The position numbers and the translations under genes were made by a program. Of a stretch of DNA of 64,000 nucleotides, positions 46,723 to 58,900 are shown one piece after another. This DNA is from Telmatactis stephensoni (taxonomy: Eukaryota > Cnidaria > Anthozoa > Actiniaria > Isophelliidae), in contig JALIZF010001803.1 of assembly GCA_029948255.1 (NCBI GenBank), positions 231,501-295,500 of the forward strand, given 5' to 3'. Position 1 is the first letter of the stretch. Each line of letters starts with the position of its first letter. The notes below the pieces were generated by a model that saw only the letters and a list, made by a program, of their open reading frames with translations, was not told the DNA's origin and ran no database searches.

Positions 46723-47024
46723 AGGGGTTGGGGGGGGGGGGGGTACTCCCTTACAAAAGTGGTAGGGTTTTGAAAATGACCCTAAAAGGTATGCATAACA
46801 TTATATATTAGAGATGCTGATTTTATATATACCATAAAAGGTACTAGCTAATATCGACTATTCGTATGTAAGATTGTTTCAATCTCTATGTGATTTTCAT
46901 TATCCTAGCTGACCCTTAAAAGTACGGTATGAACTGGAAACCCTAAAAGGTACGAGTGGGTCATATTTTTGACCATAATAGGTCCTTCAAGCACCCCTAC
47001 CACTTTTATAAGGGAGTACCCCCC
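46723..47024. mobile_element. MITE with GGGGTACTCCCTTA ends inside the exon-repeat array
   Basis: GGGGTACTCCCTTACAAAAGTGGTAGGG (about 46737 on, after a G-run) is inverted at CCCCTACCACTTTTATAAGGGAGTACCCCC. The middle carries repeated CCTAAAAGGTA motifs. It interrupts the first unit of a 281-bp exon/intron repeat, separating a decayed exon copy (ending 47096) from its upstream half. There is no transposase. Confidence 0.7.
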
Positions 47025-47029
47025 AAGTC

Positions 47030-47096
47030 CTAAAGCAGCAGAAGCATGCAAGAATAATGCAAAGATTTGACCACCAAAAAGAACTTAGTGTTCAAG
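47030..47096 (+). pseudogene. Decayed exon copy in the NLR gene
   Basis: AGAATAATGCAAAGATTTGA...GTTCAAG|GTATTTATAG copies the 3' end of the HEPN exon (GAATAATGGAGAGATTTGAC) and the donor. Its upstream half is displaced by the GGGGTACTCC element, and the remaining acceptor is weak. It is probably skipped. Confidence 0.55.
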
Positions 47097-47266
47097 GTAT
47101 TTATAGCAAAATTGCAATCAAAGACAATTATCTGGCCCACTTTTCACAAAGCCTGCCTAACTCAAGTATTCGTAAATTCATAAAGTACTTGTTAAAACTA
47201 TTATTCCAAATATTATTGGTTTCAATATTAGAAATTTTCATTTTCTTTCATTTTTACGCTAAATAG

Positions 47267-47377
47267 GGAAAGAAAGAATGATGCAGAAATTGGACCAACA
47301 AGAGGAAAAACTAGATGAAATTCAAAGAACAATAACCACGCCTCCAAACAGGGATTCAACTTCCATCAGTGTTCAAG
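47267..47377 (+). CDS. NLR gene, 37-codon linker exon, copy a
   Basis: Acceptor TTTTTACGCTAAATAG| ends at 47266 and donor TGTTCAAG|GTATTT follows 47377. The exon is 111 bases with phase 1 on both sides, so it can be included or skipped freely. It encodes a short Gln/Glu/Lys-rich helix (MMQKLDQQEEKLDEIQRTI) and a PPNRDST tail, likely a coiled-coil spacer between HEPN and NACHT. It is almost identical to 47548-47658, 281 bases on. Confidence 0.7.
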
Positions 47378-47547
47378 GTATTTATGACAAAATTGCAATC
47401 AAAGACAATTATCTGGTCCACTTTTCACAAAGCCTGCCTAACTCAAGTACTCATCAATTCCTAAAGTACTTGTTAAACCTATTATTCTAAAGAGTATTGG
47501 TTTCAACATTAAAACTTTTCATTTTCTTTCATTTTTACGCTAAGCAG

Positions 47548-47658
47548 TGGAAGAAAGAATGATGCAGAAATTGGACCAACAAGAAGAAAAACTAGATGAA
47601 ATTCAAAGAACAATAAACACACCTCCAAACAGGGATTCAACTCCCATCAGTGTTCAAG
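47548..47658 (+). CDS. NLR gene, 37-codon linker exon, copy b
   Basis: Acceptor TTTTTACGCTAAGCAG| ends at 47547; the donor is the same as copy a. Only a few changes separate it from copy a (VEERMMQ versus GKERMMQ; NTPP versus TTPP). It has symmetric phase 1. Introns after each copy also match (CAAAGACAATTATCTGG(C/T)CCAC), so the whole 281-bp exon-plus-intron unit was duplicated. Confidence 0.72.
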
Positions 47659-47789
47659 GTATTTATGACAAAATTGCAATCAAAGACAATTATCTGGCCC
47701 ACTTTTCACAAAGCCTGCTAACTCAAGTACTCGTAAAGTAACAAACATCGAATTTGTGAACTAAACCTAGCAATTACATGTTTGAACAA

Positions 47790-49010
47790 ATAAAAGAATG
47801 AATGACTGTGCATGAATAAATGAATGACTGTGCATGAATAAATGAATGACTGTGAATGAATAAATGAATGACTGTGAATAAATAAATGACTTTATTATAT
47901 GGCTTGATAATTTCCTAGATTCTGATTGGCTGGTGCACGGTCTGTCCAAAAGCATATTTGAGAAGTTTGGACCATTACCATGGCAATTGTCCAACTTCTG
48001 TATTTTGTATGGACTGGGAAATTCAAAAACTACATTTTTTAGTTTGTTTTGAGAAAAACGCCTTAGAACATCACGATAACTTGATCTTCTCTTAAATTTC
48101 GACAATGGACAAGGAGTCTGACTGTGAGCATTCGCTGAGTGAATGCTATTATCCGGTTTTTGAGAGTGAAAACAATGAAATGAGAAGACCGGAAGTTCTT
48201 TGTTTCACGATGAAATGCTGTATAATAAGTCTGAATGGGAAAATATCAGACCTCGGACTTTTTTGTACGACTGTCAAGAACTCTGATATTTTCCTGTACA
48301 GACCTCGTTCTCAGTTAATAATCTCTTAGTATAAATGCATGACTAACTGACTGAATGTGAATGAATGAATAAATGAATGACTAGTTATAAATAAAGGGCA
48401 TAATGAATGAATGAATGACTGTGAATAAATGAATGACTGTAAATGAATAAATGAATGACTGTGAATTAATGAAGGAATAAATGACTGAATGAATAAATGA
48501 CTCAATAAATAATTGAATGAATGAATAAATGAATGACTGTGAATGAGTAAATGAATGACTGTGAATGAATGAATGAATGAATGAATGAATGACTGTGAAT
48601 GAATAAATGACTGTAAGTAAATAAATGACTGAATGAATGTGAATGAATAAATGAATGACTATAAATGAATGACTGTGAATTAATATATGACTGACTGTGT
48701 ATGAATAAATGGACTGCCTGACTGAATAAATAAATAAATGACTGTGAATGAATAAATGACTGTGAATGAATAAATAAATGACTGTGAATGAATGAATGAC
48801 TGTGAATGAATGAATGACTGTGAATGAATAAATAAATGACTGTGAATGAATAAATGAATGAATAAATGAATGACTGTGAATGAATAAATGAATGACTGTG
48901 AATGAATATATGAATGACTGTGAATGAATAAGTGACTGTTAATGAATGAATGACTGTGAATGAATGAATAAACGGATGGCTGTAAATGAAGAAATGAATG
49001 ACTTTAAAAA
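47790..49010. repeat. GAATGAATAAATGACTGT low-complexity arrays in the last intron
   Basis: Imperfect arrays of GAATGAATAAATGACTGT-type units lie at 47800-47890 and 48340-49000. The stretch between (47895-48330) is non-repetitive and has an open frame at 48105-48329 with no known domain. Minus-strand His/Ser/Phe-rich frames (HSFIHSQSFIYSF) are repeat artefacts. Confidence 0.9.
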
Positions 49011-49109
49011 GATTTTTAAATAATAGAATCACAAATTGAGAACAAACTAACAAAGGACAAAATAAAAATGCAAAGTTGTGTTAACAATAGGCCTTATTTT
49101 ACTTTTCAG

Positions 49110-51091
49110 ATGCAGAATTGTTTTCAAAGAACCTCAAAGAAGCAGTGCAGAATACAATTCAAAATCAAGAGTTTTTCATCTCTTCCCTGCTGCAAAGCTT
49201 GAAGCTTGAAGAAATTTTCACAAAACTGATCATGTATCGTGGTTCCAAAGAACAATCAAAATCCACTCAGAGATATCTATCTGGTGTTAGGACAGAAATC
49301 CAAAAGCTTCAAGATATTTTTGTTGATAACTCAAAGAAAGAATGCTTTAAATCAATAATAATTGAGGGGAATCCTGGTCAAGGAAAGACAGTTTTCTGTA
49401 GAAAACTGCTCCAGGAATGGTCTCAAGACCAGATGTTCAACCAAGATAAAAGTGCCAACAATCTTGAATTCAAGTTTGTGTTCTTACTACCATTCAGACA
49501 ATTAAATATACTGACTGAAAGGGAGATGAATTTTAGTGAACTACTCAATTATCTTTCCATGCTAGACGAGAAAATTAATAACTCTGTAATAGAGTATATT
49601 ATTCAACACCCAGAGCAGCTGCTTATCATTATGGATGGCTACGACGAATATACAGGCCAAGAACGCCAAAAAATGCAACATCAGTATTTTGAGAGCCAAT
49701 TTCCTGATAAACTGGATGAGAAAATGCCTGTTGCTGCTCTGGTAAGCAAGTTGCTGAAAAAGAAACTATTACCCAAGTCTGTGGTCCTGGTTACTTCAAG
49801 ACCAACTGAAGCTGCTGAGATAAAAAATCTCCGTTTTGATTGCCATGTGGAAATCTCTGGGTTTTCAGAACATGAAGTCTTAGACTATGTCAAAAAATAT
49901 TTCAGTTCCAACCAGGAAATGCAAGCCAAAGCACTTAACACCATTCAAGAAAACAATGATTACATTTCTTTTGGTCGAGTGCCATTAATGTGTACACTTA
50001 TGTGTGTGTACATGGAGCACAACATATCAAAGTCAAGTGAAGGCTTTCCTGAAACATTAACTGCTTTTTATACTGCAGTTATTCAGTGTATTGAGATAAA
50101 CTACAATAAAGCCATAAAAAAAGATCATTTAGATAAGAAAACCGCTTCGTTAGTTGTCGAGAAAATAAAGGGCAAAATGTCCGAGTTGGCTGCCAAGTCA
50201 CTTGTAAAAGGTAAATACAATTTTAGCGACAAAGACTTAGAAAATCTCCAACTCCCTGAAATAGAATTAACTTACCTTAAGTCAAGCAGTTTGCTTTTTC
50301 ACGAAGCTAGCACTAGGAAGTCTGCATTATCCACAGAGACCATCCATCAATATAGTTTTAGTCACACTAGTATCCAAGAGTACTTTGCTGCTCGGTATTT
50401 TGTATCAAATATGAATGAAATAACAGCACAAAGTACTCTTAGTGATTTAACTTTTAGGTTCATGGGTGGTTTAATGAATGGAGATAAACAATTAATGTAT
50501 AAACTAGTAGAATATATCATAGAGAAAGAGAAGGATAAACCTGGAGAAAATGTAGCATCGTTAACTTGTTTGTACGAGTTTGATGACAAAGAATTAACAA
50601 AAAAAGTTGTACAGGAAAACAAACACTATAAATACTGGGATAGGGAGGGAAGGATTCGTTTATCTTATATAGACTATAAAGTAGTAGTTATGTATATAAA
50701 TGTACTTAGTGAATTAAACAAACAACATTTACTTTCATCTTCACCTGTTCCTTACTGGTTGTCCATTAGTGATTCACCTTTAACACTTCACAGCGCTAAA
50801 TCACTGTTTATGTCTTTAACTAACACATGTACCACGATAACTGTACTGGCACTGTTGTGGTGTAATGTAGATGATAAATGTGTAGAGTGTGTGTGTAAAC
50901 ATTTACCGCACACTAAACTAACCGAGCTAAACCTGTTTGGTAATAACATAACTGATAATGGTGTGAAGCACTTGGTGTATTGTGATCATAAGCTAGAGGA
51001 GCTAAGGCTGGTTAGTAATAAAATAACTGATGTAGAACATGTACGTGAATTGTTTAAAGTTAAACATCCTCATCTTGATTTGTCCATATAA
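49110..51091 (+). CDS. NLR gene, NACHT-LRR exon
   Basis: This large terminal exon encodes the nucleotide-binding oligomerisation module and a short sensor tail of an innate immune receptor. Acceptor TTATTTTACTTTTCAG| ends at 49109. The exon starts with two bases that complete a phase-1 codon, matching the upstream exons. About 660 residues: a helical lead (residues 1-70), Walker A IIIEGNPGQGKT (about 80-91), FVFLLPFRQL, Walker B LLIIMDGYDEY (about 168-178), sensor VLVTSRP, and the winged-helix region around YSFSHTSIQEYFAARYF. It ends in two or three leucine-rich repeats (KLTELNLFGNNITDNGVKHL, KLEELRLVSNKITDVEHV). The stop TAA overlaps an AATAAA signal (51091-51096). With the HEPN and linker exons the protein would be about 960 residues, HEPN-coiled coil-NACHT-LRR. 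No disabling change is seen. Confidence 0.88.
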
Positions 51092-51096
51092 ATAAA
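51091..51096 (+). terminator. Polyadenylation signal AATAAA overlapping the stop codon
   Basis: ATATAAATAAACTAA: the TAA stop (51089-51091) shares a base with AATAAA. A second AATAAA occurs at about 51271. A signal at the stop would give an extremely short 3' UTR. Confidence 0.45.
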
Positions 51097-51539
51097 CTAA
51101 ATCACTTGTAAATAACCACTTTTCATCTTTATTCTCCAATAATTCCTCATTTACAAATGTTGTTCAAAGAATATCAATATTTTACAAATAGAAATTTCTA
51201 TAAGGTATTGTACACAGTTTGAAGATATTTAGTTGTTTAGAGATGTCAAAATATTCAATGTTTTGTACAAATAAAATTCATGTTTTACTCACAAATTGTC
51301 TTCAATTGTTTGAATGAAAATCAGTTTTTTTTGCTCAAATTAAAAGATTCAACGAAATTATCAAAGAAATTTGAACTATTGATCATTAATCTCAACTTTT
51401 CCATTCATGACATAATATTTGGTTTTGGTTTTCTGTTGTTTTTAGTCAGTAAAATGTGAAGAAAAACAAGTTTTGTGGTTTGGTTGCCGCGCGCTGTTCA
51501 CATGAAATGCGCGCTCGGGAAAATTGTGCAAAAATCCTT

Positions 51540-51640
51540 CTTTTACTGACTTCAAACTATCCTATCTTTATTTAGAAACATAAAACTAAAAGCGCTTAAT
51601 GTTTACGAATAAAAAGAGGATAGTTTGAAGTCAGTAAAAG
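51540..51640. mobile_element. Small inverted-repeat element, CTTTTACTGACTTCAAACTA arms
   Basis: Arms 51540-51572 and 51608-51640 are inverted with few mismatches around a 35-base loop. No target duplication was identified, so it could also be a simple hairpin. Confidence 0.55.
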
Positions 51641-52347
51641 TTTTTTTGAAGAAATTTGGAGAGTGCGTTTGCCGTACAAATATTCACCGCAAATTTTACC
51701 CTTTGTTGAAATATAAACTAGAAAAAAGATTGAAGTACAAATTCTTCTGGTCCTAATGTCATTCATATTACAACTCTGAAGTTTTAGTCTTTTGATCAGA
51801 AATAATTTAGCTAACCTTGACAGTTGATCGCTGTGTCAGTGAACCTCCACTCTGAAAGAAAAACCAAAAACACATTTACAACTCGTTTTTAGGGCAAAAA
51901 AAACACTGAAAAATTTCAAAGATTGACTTACTATGATGTGGAGAAGTTGGTTGTAATTTCTCTGTATATTTGAGAGCATAAAACACTCCTTAAACCAAAC
52001 AAATAAACGAAGCCAACTTTGGACAGTCTTTTCCAAAAGAACTAAAAAAGATCTGACAAGACACGTAAAAACGCGGGAAAATACTGAGCTCTGATTGGTC
52101 TATAGATAAAGGGGGAGGGGTAAGGTACCAAACTTGACAGGACCCTTGAAAGGAATTTTAAAGATATACAGGGAGCCCATGTACAACTGACTAAGTTACT
52201 TTTGAGTAAAAACAACGAGTTTGTCTATAAAGGAGAAAATGATTTAAGGTAAAGTTGTGACTTTTTTCAAATTTTTGTCTACTGTTAATTTGATCGAAAA
52301 ATGGTCTTTTTGAAAACCTCCCTTCACGGTACTAACATATATTAGCG

Positions 52348-52516
52348 GAGCTCTAGTCCAGAACTGGACCCACTTTTCTCAATAACAATTATATACAATA
52401 AACACTAAACAGTGAACGAAGAAATAAAAAAAGCGCGCGCGCATTCGAAAGAAAATTTTAAATTTTGGCCGCGCGCGCGAAGATAAAGTGGGTCCAGTTC
52501 TGGACTAGCGGAGCTC
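52348..52516. mobile_element. MITE-like element, GTCCAGAACTGGACCCACTTT arms
   Basis: CTAGTCCAGAACTGGACCCA near 52361 is inverted at TGGGTCCAGTTCTGGACTAG, with GCGGAGCTC on both sides. Each arm itself contains the palindrome GTCCAGAACTGGAC (with one mismatch). The middle includes two runs of GCGCGCGC. Confidence 0.65.
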
Positions 52517-52595
52517 CCGCGCGCGCCGAACGGAGCACCATACCTAAGAAAAAATGGTTTTTACAACACTTGATACTAATCTCGCGATCTGATTG

Positions 52596-52897
52596 GTTGA
52601 TTAGAGTGTGTCAATAAGAGGACAGACACACTGCTGACGCGTTTCAGCGCGCGCGCTCGTTCTGTTGCCCCGTTTGAAAAGGATTTTTTAACTTTTATAT
52701 CAAATAATTGTTGTAAAAAACGAATTGAAGATGGTTTTTCATTGTCTGTCCTCACACACTCTTGACGCCATAAAATGTTCAAAACTTTGCATTGAAACCA
52801 CTCGCTGCGCTCGTGATTCCACTTGAGTTTTGAACATTTTATGACGTCAAGAGTGTGTCAATAAGAGGACAGACAACTCAAAACCATCTTCAATTTG
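52596..52897. mobile_element. Fold-back element with GAGTGTGTCAATAAGAGGAC motif
   Basis: The arms AATTGAAGATGGTTTT...CTGTCCTC...CACACTCTTGACG...AAAATGTTCAAAAC (52722-52785) and their inverse (52831-52897) surround a spacer with CACTCGCTGCGCTCGTG. A partial copy of the right arm, AGAGTGTGTCAATAAGAGGAC, also occurs at 52604-52624. This suggests nested or tandem insertions. Confidence 0.7.
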
Positions 52898-52970
52898 TAA
52901 ATGTAAACCCGTTTCTAGGTACCCATCGAGCTGATTTTTCATGGACCGACACAGGAAGCCCAGTGTCCGT

Positions 52971-54388
52971 ACGTATGTACGTCCAATCTCGAGCCCAGAG
53001 TTTTGCCAGCGTCTGGTCAGCGGACGCGACCCCGGCTAAAGCTCTGGGGGAATCGATTTGTTTTCCCCAGATTTCTGGGGTTCCGGTTTGCGACTCAAAT
53101 GCGCATGCTCCACAAATGGCGCCAAAATAATTGAAAAAGTTTACTGCCTGAGAGCTAGTCTAAATTTATACAAAGGTGTTTCGTGGATATTTAGTGACTT
53201 TTGCGAAGAAATATCACTTCTTAAGTAAATTTGCTATTGCATTGTCGATGAAGAAAGTGCCAATGGTTTATCAATATCAAATTCAAAGCTGGAAAAGACG
53301 AAGAACGGGCGAGCAAAGTCGACGAAAAGACAGCAAAGCCAACTCAGCTCATTGACCAGGATCACTACACTGTTTGTAAGTACACGTTTATCGATTTACT
53401 TTGCCATTTTCAATGTCTAAAATATCTTGTAGTTTTTCTCAAGAGTTTCAATGGATCTTTTTCGATTTTTGATGGTGTTTTTCATTTCAGGTGTCGGCAA
53501 GTGTCGGCTTCAGATCTGAGTAGTGGAGACGAAGGACGCCTCACTTTGCTTTCTTCTCTTATTTGGTTAGCCTGAGTCTGAGTCTGCAAAGAGGGCTACT
53601 ATTTGGTCCGTTATATTTTTCATCCTTTTTCAACCTAAAGCATAGCAGCGGTAAGTTCTTGCCGTGTATTTTTCCGTAATCAGGTAATCTAATCAAAGCC
53701 GGCTGGACTGGCAAATTCCATCGACTCAAAAAGTTATTGAGATGACTCTGAGTTTTTTCTCTAATTTTTTTTCCAGCATTGATGACAGTCTAAGTTGGCC
53801 ATGAAAACTCATAACATATACAGACGAAAAGGTATTCATCGATTCCAGTTCAAATATGTTTCGCCTGTAGGCTTTCGTATGTCAAAAACTGATTGACTGC
53901 ACACAGACTGTACCGTCAGAAATAAATTCTTGCTTCAAGAATAGCCAAAAGGATCAGTGAACAATAATTCAAGCTGGAACAGCTATTTCAATTTTCTATT
54001 GTTCAAAAATAGTCATCGCTATAAAAAAGAAAGAAAATTATGTGAAATTTGTGCAAAGCGAAAGAAAAAACAACTATAGGCAGAGGTATCCAGTTACTAA
54101 TAATTGTTGTATGTAACTTGCACACAATATCTTCATAATATTTTGCTGTTGTGCTATGCTTAGTTTTATTGTTTATAATTTAAAAATGAAGTCAAATGAA
54201 GTCAAATAAAATTAAATTAAATGTTGTGGGTGTCCTGTGCTACTGACCGCAGTTGTTTTCTATTGTCTTGATTGACCAATCAGAATTCAAGAAAAAATCG
54301 ATTCCCCCAGAGTCTTTCGTTGCTCGGTACTGACCAAGAGGAACGCAGGCGCTGGGTTCGAGATTGATGTACGTCAATGTACGTCCCT
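52971..54388. mobile_element. Candidate 1.4-kb non-autonomous DNA transposon
   Basis: The left end GTACGTCCAATCTCGAGCCCAG...CTGGTCAG...CTCTGGGGGAATCGATTT (52977-53060) is inverted at the right end, AAATCGATTCCCCCAGAGTC...CTGACCA...CTGGGTTCGAGATTGATGTAC (54295-54373). Arms of about 85-100 bp are diverged but in register. The interior has no transposase or recognised gene. The ends carry GTACGT-like repeats, so a target duplication cannot be read with certainty. Confidence 0.6.
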
Positions 54389-55999
54389 GTTCATCCCACA
54401 GGGGTAACCGCTGGCCAATTTACAGTTTCCTTGCAGTTTTAACTTGCAAAACTTAAAAATATTACTCTAGAAACCTCGTAAAAATTTAGCGATTTTCATG
54501 ATCATTAATCTGTGCCAATCTTGACAGGTTAAAGCGAAAAACAACGTGCATTTGAATTTTTTCGGGCCCGGTGTCATTTCAAAAACTGTTCGAAAGACGA
54601 AGGACACAGAGAGCATTTTCAAAGGACGACTTTTTAGTTGGATTTATAGCTTCAAAAAACTTCTCATAATGAGCGAGTCATCGAGGTCGTGTATTCTTCG
54701 TTTCGTGAAGATGCCTTCAGTAAAGCTGCTTAAAAATCTAGCCAAAGTTGGAAATCAAGAATCATCTGAATTGAGCGTGAAACAAGGATCTAGGACTATG
54801 CTTCTAAAGACAACAATTAGGAAAGCACTTCAAGGTAAAGACCTTGGCCAGAAAATGATGTCAAAACGTCTCTTGTACCTATATTTGATCTTTTATCTTT
54901 TATTTGGGATTGATGTCTTTAAAAAAATAAACTTTTATGCACGTTGAACTGTGGCCAAGTTTAAACAAACACTCGATCAAGTACATAAAATGTACAACGA
55001 CATTTGTTTTACGGTGAACTTTTTGCACTAGTTCTAATAATAATAAAATAAGTAAAAAAATGATTTTGAACTTATTTCAACCCCACTAATGTGTAAATAC
55101 AGCTCAAGTTTGGGTCTGGAATTTAATGAAAAAAATTGACAGGAATAAAAGAAGGAATTTTGCATGCTCTGTCAGTGAGCCCTACGAGACCTTAAATGCA
55201 GACTGGAAATGCTTAATTCCTTGTTTTCTTGTAATGTCGAGTGGCTGTTTTTATAGTCACTTAAAACTGTATTATCAGTGTAATCTGGAAGAGACAAGTG
55301 GGAGACAAGCATTCACCTAGCTAGTGTGTCATTCTATTCCACATTAAATAACAAAACAACAACAACAACCACAAAAAAACAAGATATATGTCACAAATTT
55401 AATATAGTAAAGACAGATACATGAAGATATGTTGTTCTGTAATATTCAGGATGTTGAAAAGGTTTAATTACTTGTATCAATTTAAAAAAGGGTTTGGAGA
55501 TTTTGCTTTATATTTCTGAAAATTATGAACCACTACAAAGTCAGTTATGAAATCTGACAGTGAATCTGAATATTAAAATTCACTGTAATAAAGGTCACTG
55601 AGCTTACAAGCCCACTATAACTATACAAACCAAACCCAAAACTTATTTTAAAAATGCTTTTACAATTACCACAGGAAATCCAATTCATTTGAATCAAGAA
55701 CATAAAAATATTGAAATTGAAATATTGGAGCTCTGCTTTTAGGTAGTAGTTGTTTTGAGTTGTTTTACAATTTCATCTAAAGTCATAATTAGTGGAACCT
55801 GGAAGAGAGAATTCTTGTTTTGTGTAAAGACAACTATTTATCTGTGTCATTCTATTCTACATAGTACAAAAACCAGATGCCACAATACTGTCAAGACAGA
55901 AAAATCTAAATATAATGTTCTGAAATGTTTAATTGTTTAATTGAAGGATGTTGAAATCAGGTTGAACAGTACATTATCCTTCCTGCTTACTCATTAGCA
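54389..55999. other. No gene confirmed; one exon-like frame
   Basis: From ATG at 54669 a frame of 55 codons (MSESSRSCILRFVKMPSVKL...) reaches a donor-like CACTTCAAG|GTAAAG at 54834. It has a basic, helical look and no recognised domain. No partner exon was found downstream. The remainder is AT-rich. Confidence 0.35.
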
Positions 56000-58900
56000 T
56001 TAGTTAAGGTATGGAGACACCCCTTCCTCGCCGTCTATACGATGACTAACCAAACCGTGGTCTACAACGTACGTTACTTCCCTGTCCTCAACCATCCAAA
56101 CCTTATCCCATCCTTACTTACTTCACTATATGGCCTAACCTCAATATCCAAACCTTACATATTTGTTCAGTTCCCAACCTTAGATACGCTTATTTCCATC
56201 ACTTAACATCGTGCATTTCTTAGCCTCAGCTAAAATTCGTTTGAGATTCCATCCTCACTAGTACAGAAATATATATCTAATCGGGCACATGCAGCCAACA
56301 TTAGGCTTTACCCCTAAACTTTGTCACGAAGTCAGCTCAACCACATGCAATCTATGGAACGAGCCAAAAACGTACCAAAGACCAATCCTTTTGTTTTGTT
56401 TTGTCTTATAGCATATCCTAAATTCGTCTCTAGTATAACAGATTCTTGATCATATAGCGAAACACTCAGCTACTCTAATTTAGAGCACATGTAGAGCTAT
56501 CGCCCGATTTACAATCATAGATCATTCAGTTTGCACAAATTCAAAAGCAAACTACGTAATCCCAGATGGATTGTCCAACAGCTTAAACCACCAGTTTTGT
56601 CCACGTTCGAGAATTGAGCCAAGAGCTCCATCTTCCTTTAGAAAGTCCAGAAACTAAGTAAACCGAGTTGGAGAGTTGGCCAAATGATTCAGAAAGAAGA
56701 TTTTTTACAATTCCTCCTCAAGGAGATAACAACTATTTTAGAAAACGTTACGCACCACCCAAGGTCCTCACTACACGGCCTGGCTGCGTTACCTGGTACG
56801 CTCAATCCGGAACCGTTAAAATAGATATCTTGCCAAAGCCTACGCAATGATCATTGACTTTGGGGCCAATCAACAAAAACCGACAGAGGGGCGTTCCCTT
56901 AACTTAAGGGACGGGACTGGTCTTGATTATTCCCGAATCACGTACCAATTGCAGGTCAATCACGTAGCAAGCAAAACTCCCATCTCATCCCACGGCCACG
57001 CACGCAATTAAGGAAAATTCCAAATCACCCGGAGACTTACCCCTCCCTGGAAATTGTTGCACAGAAGAAGGAGAAGAAAAACATTGTCGATTACATCTCA
57101 AGTCAACAACACGATATGACACACGAGATCATGTTCCACAAATGCTTCACACGCAAGTGAACCTTAAAAGACGACGTTGTTTTGGGAGAACGGGGGAATC
57201 TACTTGCCTCATCACGACTAACCTATACATTTAGTCGAATACCGTCTTAAATGCCAGGTGGATAGGTGACACGAAACCAGGCCCCACCTGAGCCCGCATT
57301 GTCCAGTCACGTTTTCATCGAATGTGATGACATGCGGGAAGCAAAACTAATTTCAAGAAGAAGATATTTTGTCCAACAAATAGTCCATGCTTCCAGCCAG
57401 TCTTCAGGGGAACATGTAACTACCAATCATTTCCCAATTCAAACTGTACTTTCCGGAAGAAATCCACTTCGATGAAACTAAAAAACGCAAAGAACAAACC
57501 GAGTTTCCGGAAACGTGATTTAGGCACTCCCAAATAAGGCATCTATAGACACTTTACTGAAAGCCATTAAAAGAGAGACAAGAACTCGAACGATGACCTA
57601 TCCATGATTTGAAAAATACGCAATTCAACATGTGAGACAACACAGCATACACACGGGGCATTCGAACATTGCAGCCGACCTCGGGAATGTGTTAGAGATT
57701 CGAAAGCCGACACCCGCCCCCAGCAAAGTACAGACAGTAACTCCATGAAATGGCTAGATACCCTACTTTTCTTGACAGACACTGATGCAAAGGTTTCAGA
57801 GCACGCTTATCGGTAGTCCTGCCGAGATTGCCCAACTCAATTTAGACATTCTCCCGGTGAAACGCCATCGCGTCTCAAAAGCAAGAACGTTTGGCTTGCC
57901 TCCCTGAAAACAGCTCACCCAAAAGAAAATCCAGGACACATCGAGCTCATTTGTCATATATACGGGACCCCGGGAAAAAGCGGTCACTTTGGCCCTGGAA
58001 CTCGACTCTCCTAGGATAGGAAAGTAGTTCACCGAAAGGGAACAGCACCGTACTTAAACTCTCACATTTGTAGGAGTATCATCAGACACAACCTTGAATT
58101 CACATCAGAATTATCTATCACACTACTTCAAACTTCGTTTTGTTTGTTTGTTTTTGTTTTGTTTTGTAATTACAATAAAGAATGTTGACGCAGGTCGTCA
58201 ATTCGCGTTTGGTGAAATATAACATTCAATGGCACTTCTCCAATGAATCAGAACCCGGCAGCTGGTAGACAGTAGATGGCGCCACCTTGACAGCACTGTC
58301 AACCTCTCTCAATGTTGACAATCCTACTAGAAAACGATTGAATTCTTCCCTCGAAGAAAACATGAAATGAAAGATAATGCAAAGACGTGCAAAGAAAAAA
58401 CGACGAATGAATGCCAAAACTCATTGGAAAAGAGTATCTATTTCGGGGGTTCAAAAACTGCGAATGTATAAAATAACGATCGAGGACTGTCAAGCTTTCC
58501 TTCGAGAAAGAAGATTAATTTCACCAAACTTGGGCAACAAAAGTCGGCCTTTTGAACATTTTGAGCGCCCCTTGGCTTTATAAAACTGGATGACTACTCC
58601 GCAGGAAAAAACATTCAGGCAGGGTCACCTGTCTCCCAAAACTCATCGCCTTTACGGGTCATTTTTCCCGAGCTTGGCGTCCCTAAACTCATGGACGAAC
58701 TTCACCTCCGACTAGGGGGAGATTCCCCCCCCAAAAAAAGGTCAGGGAAAATGAAACAAAACCAAAAGAACAGAACTAATCCAAGCCCAGGAAAAATGAC
58801 CACCGTAGTTCGCTAAGGCGAGCTCAAGGGAATGCCCTATTGGACAATACGCTTGTGGGGTCATTTCCCTACACTCGAATCAATTGTTTGGGGAAAGATG

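Noticed and set aside
48502..49053. Minus-strand 183-codon frame of HSFIHSQSFIYSF repeats
   Set aside because: Translation of the GAATGAATAAATGACTGT low-complexity array in an intron of the NLR gene.
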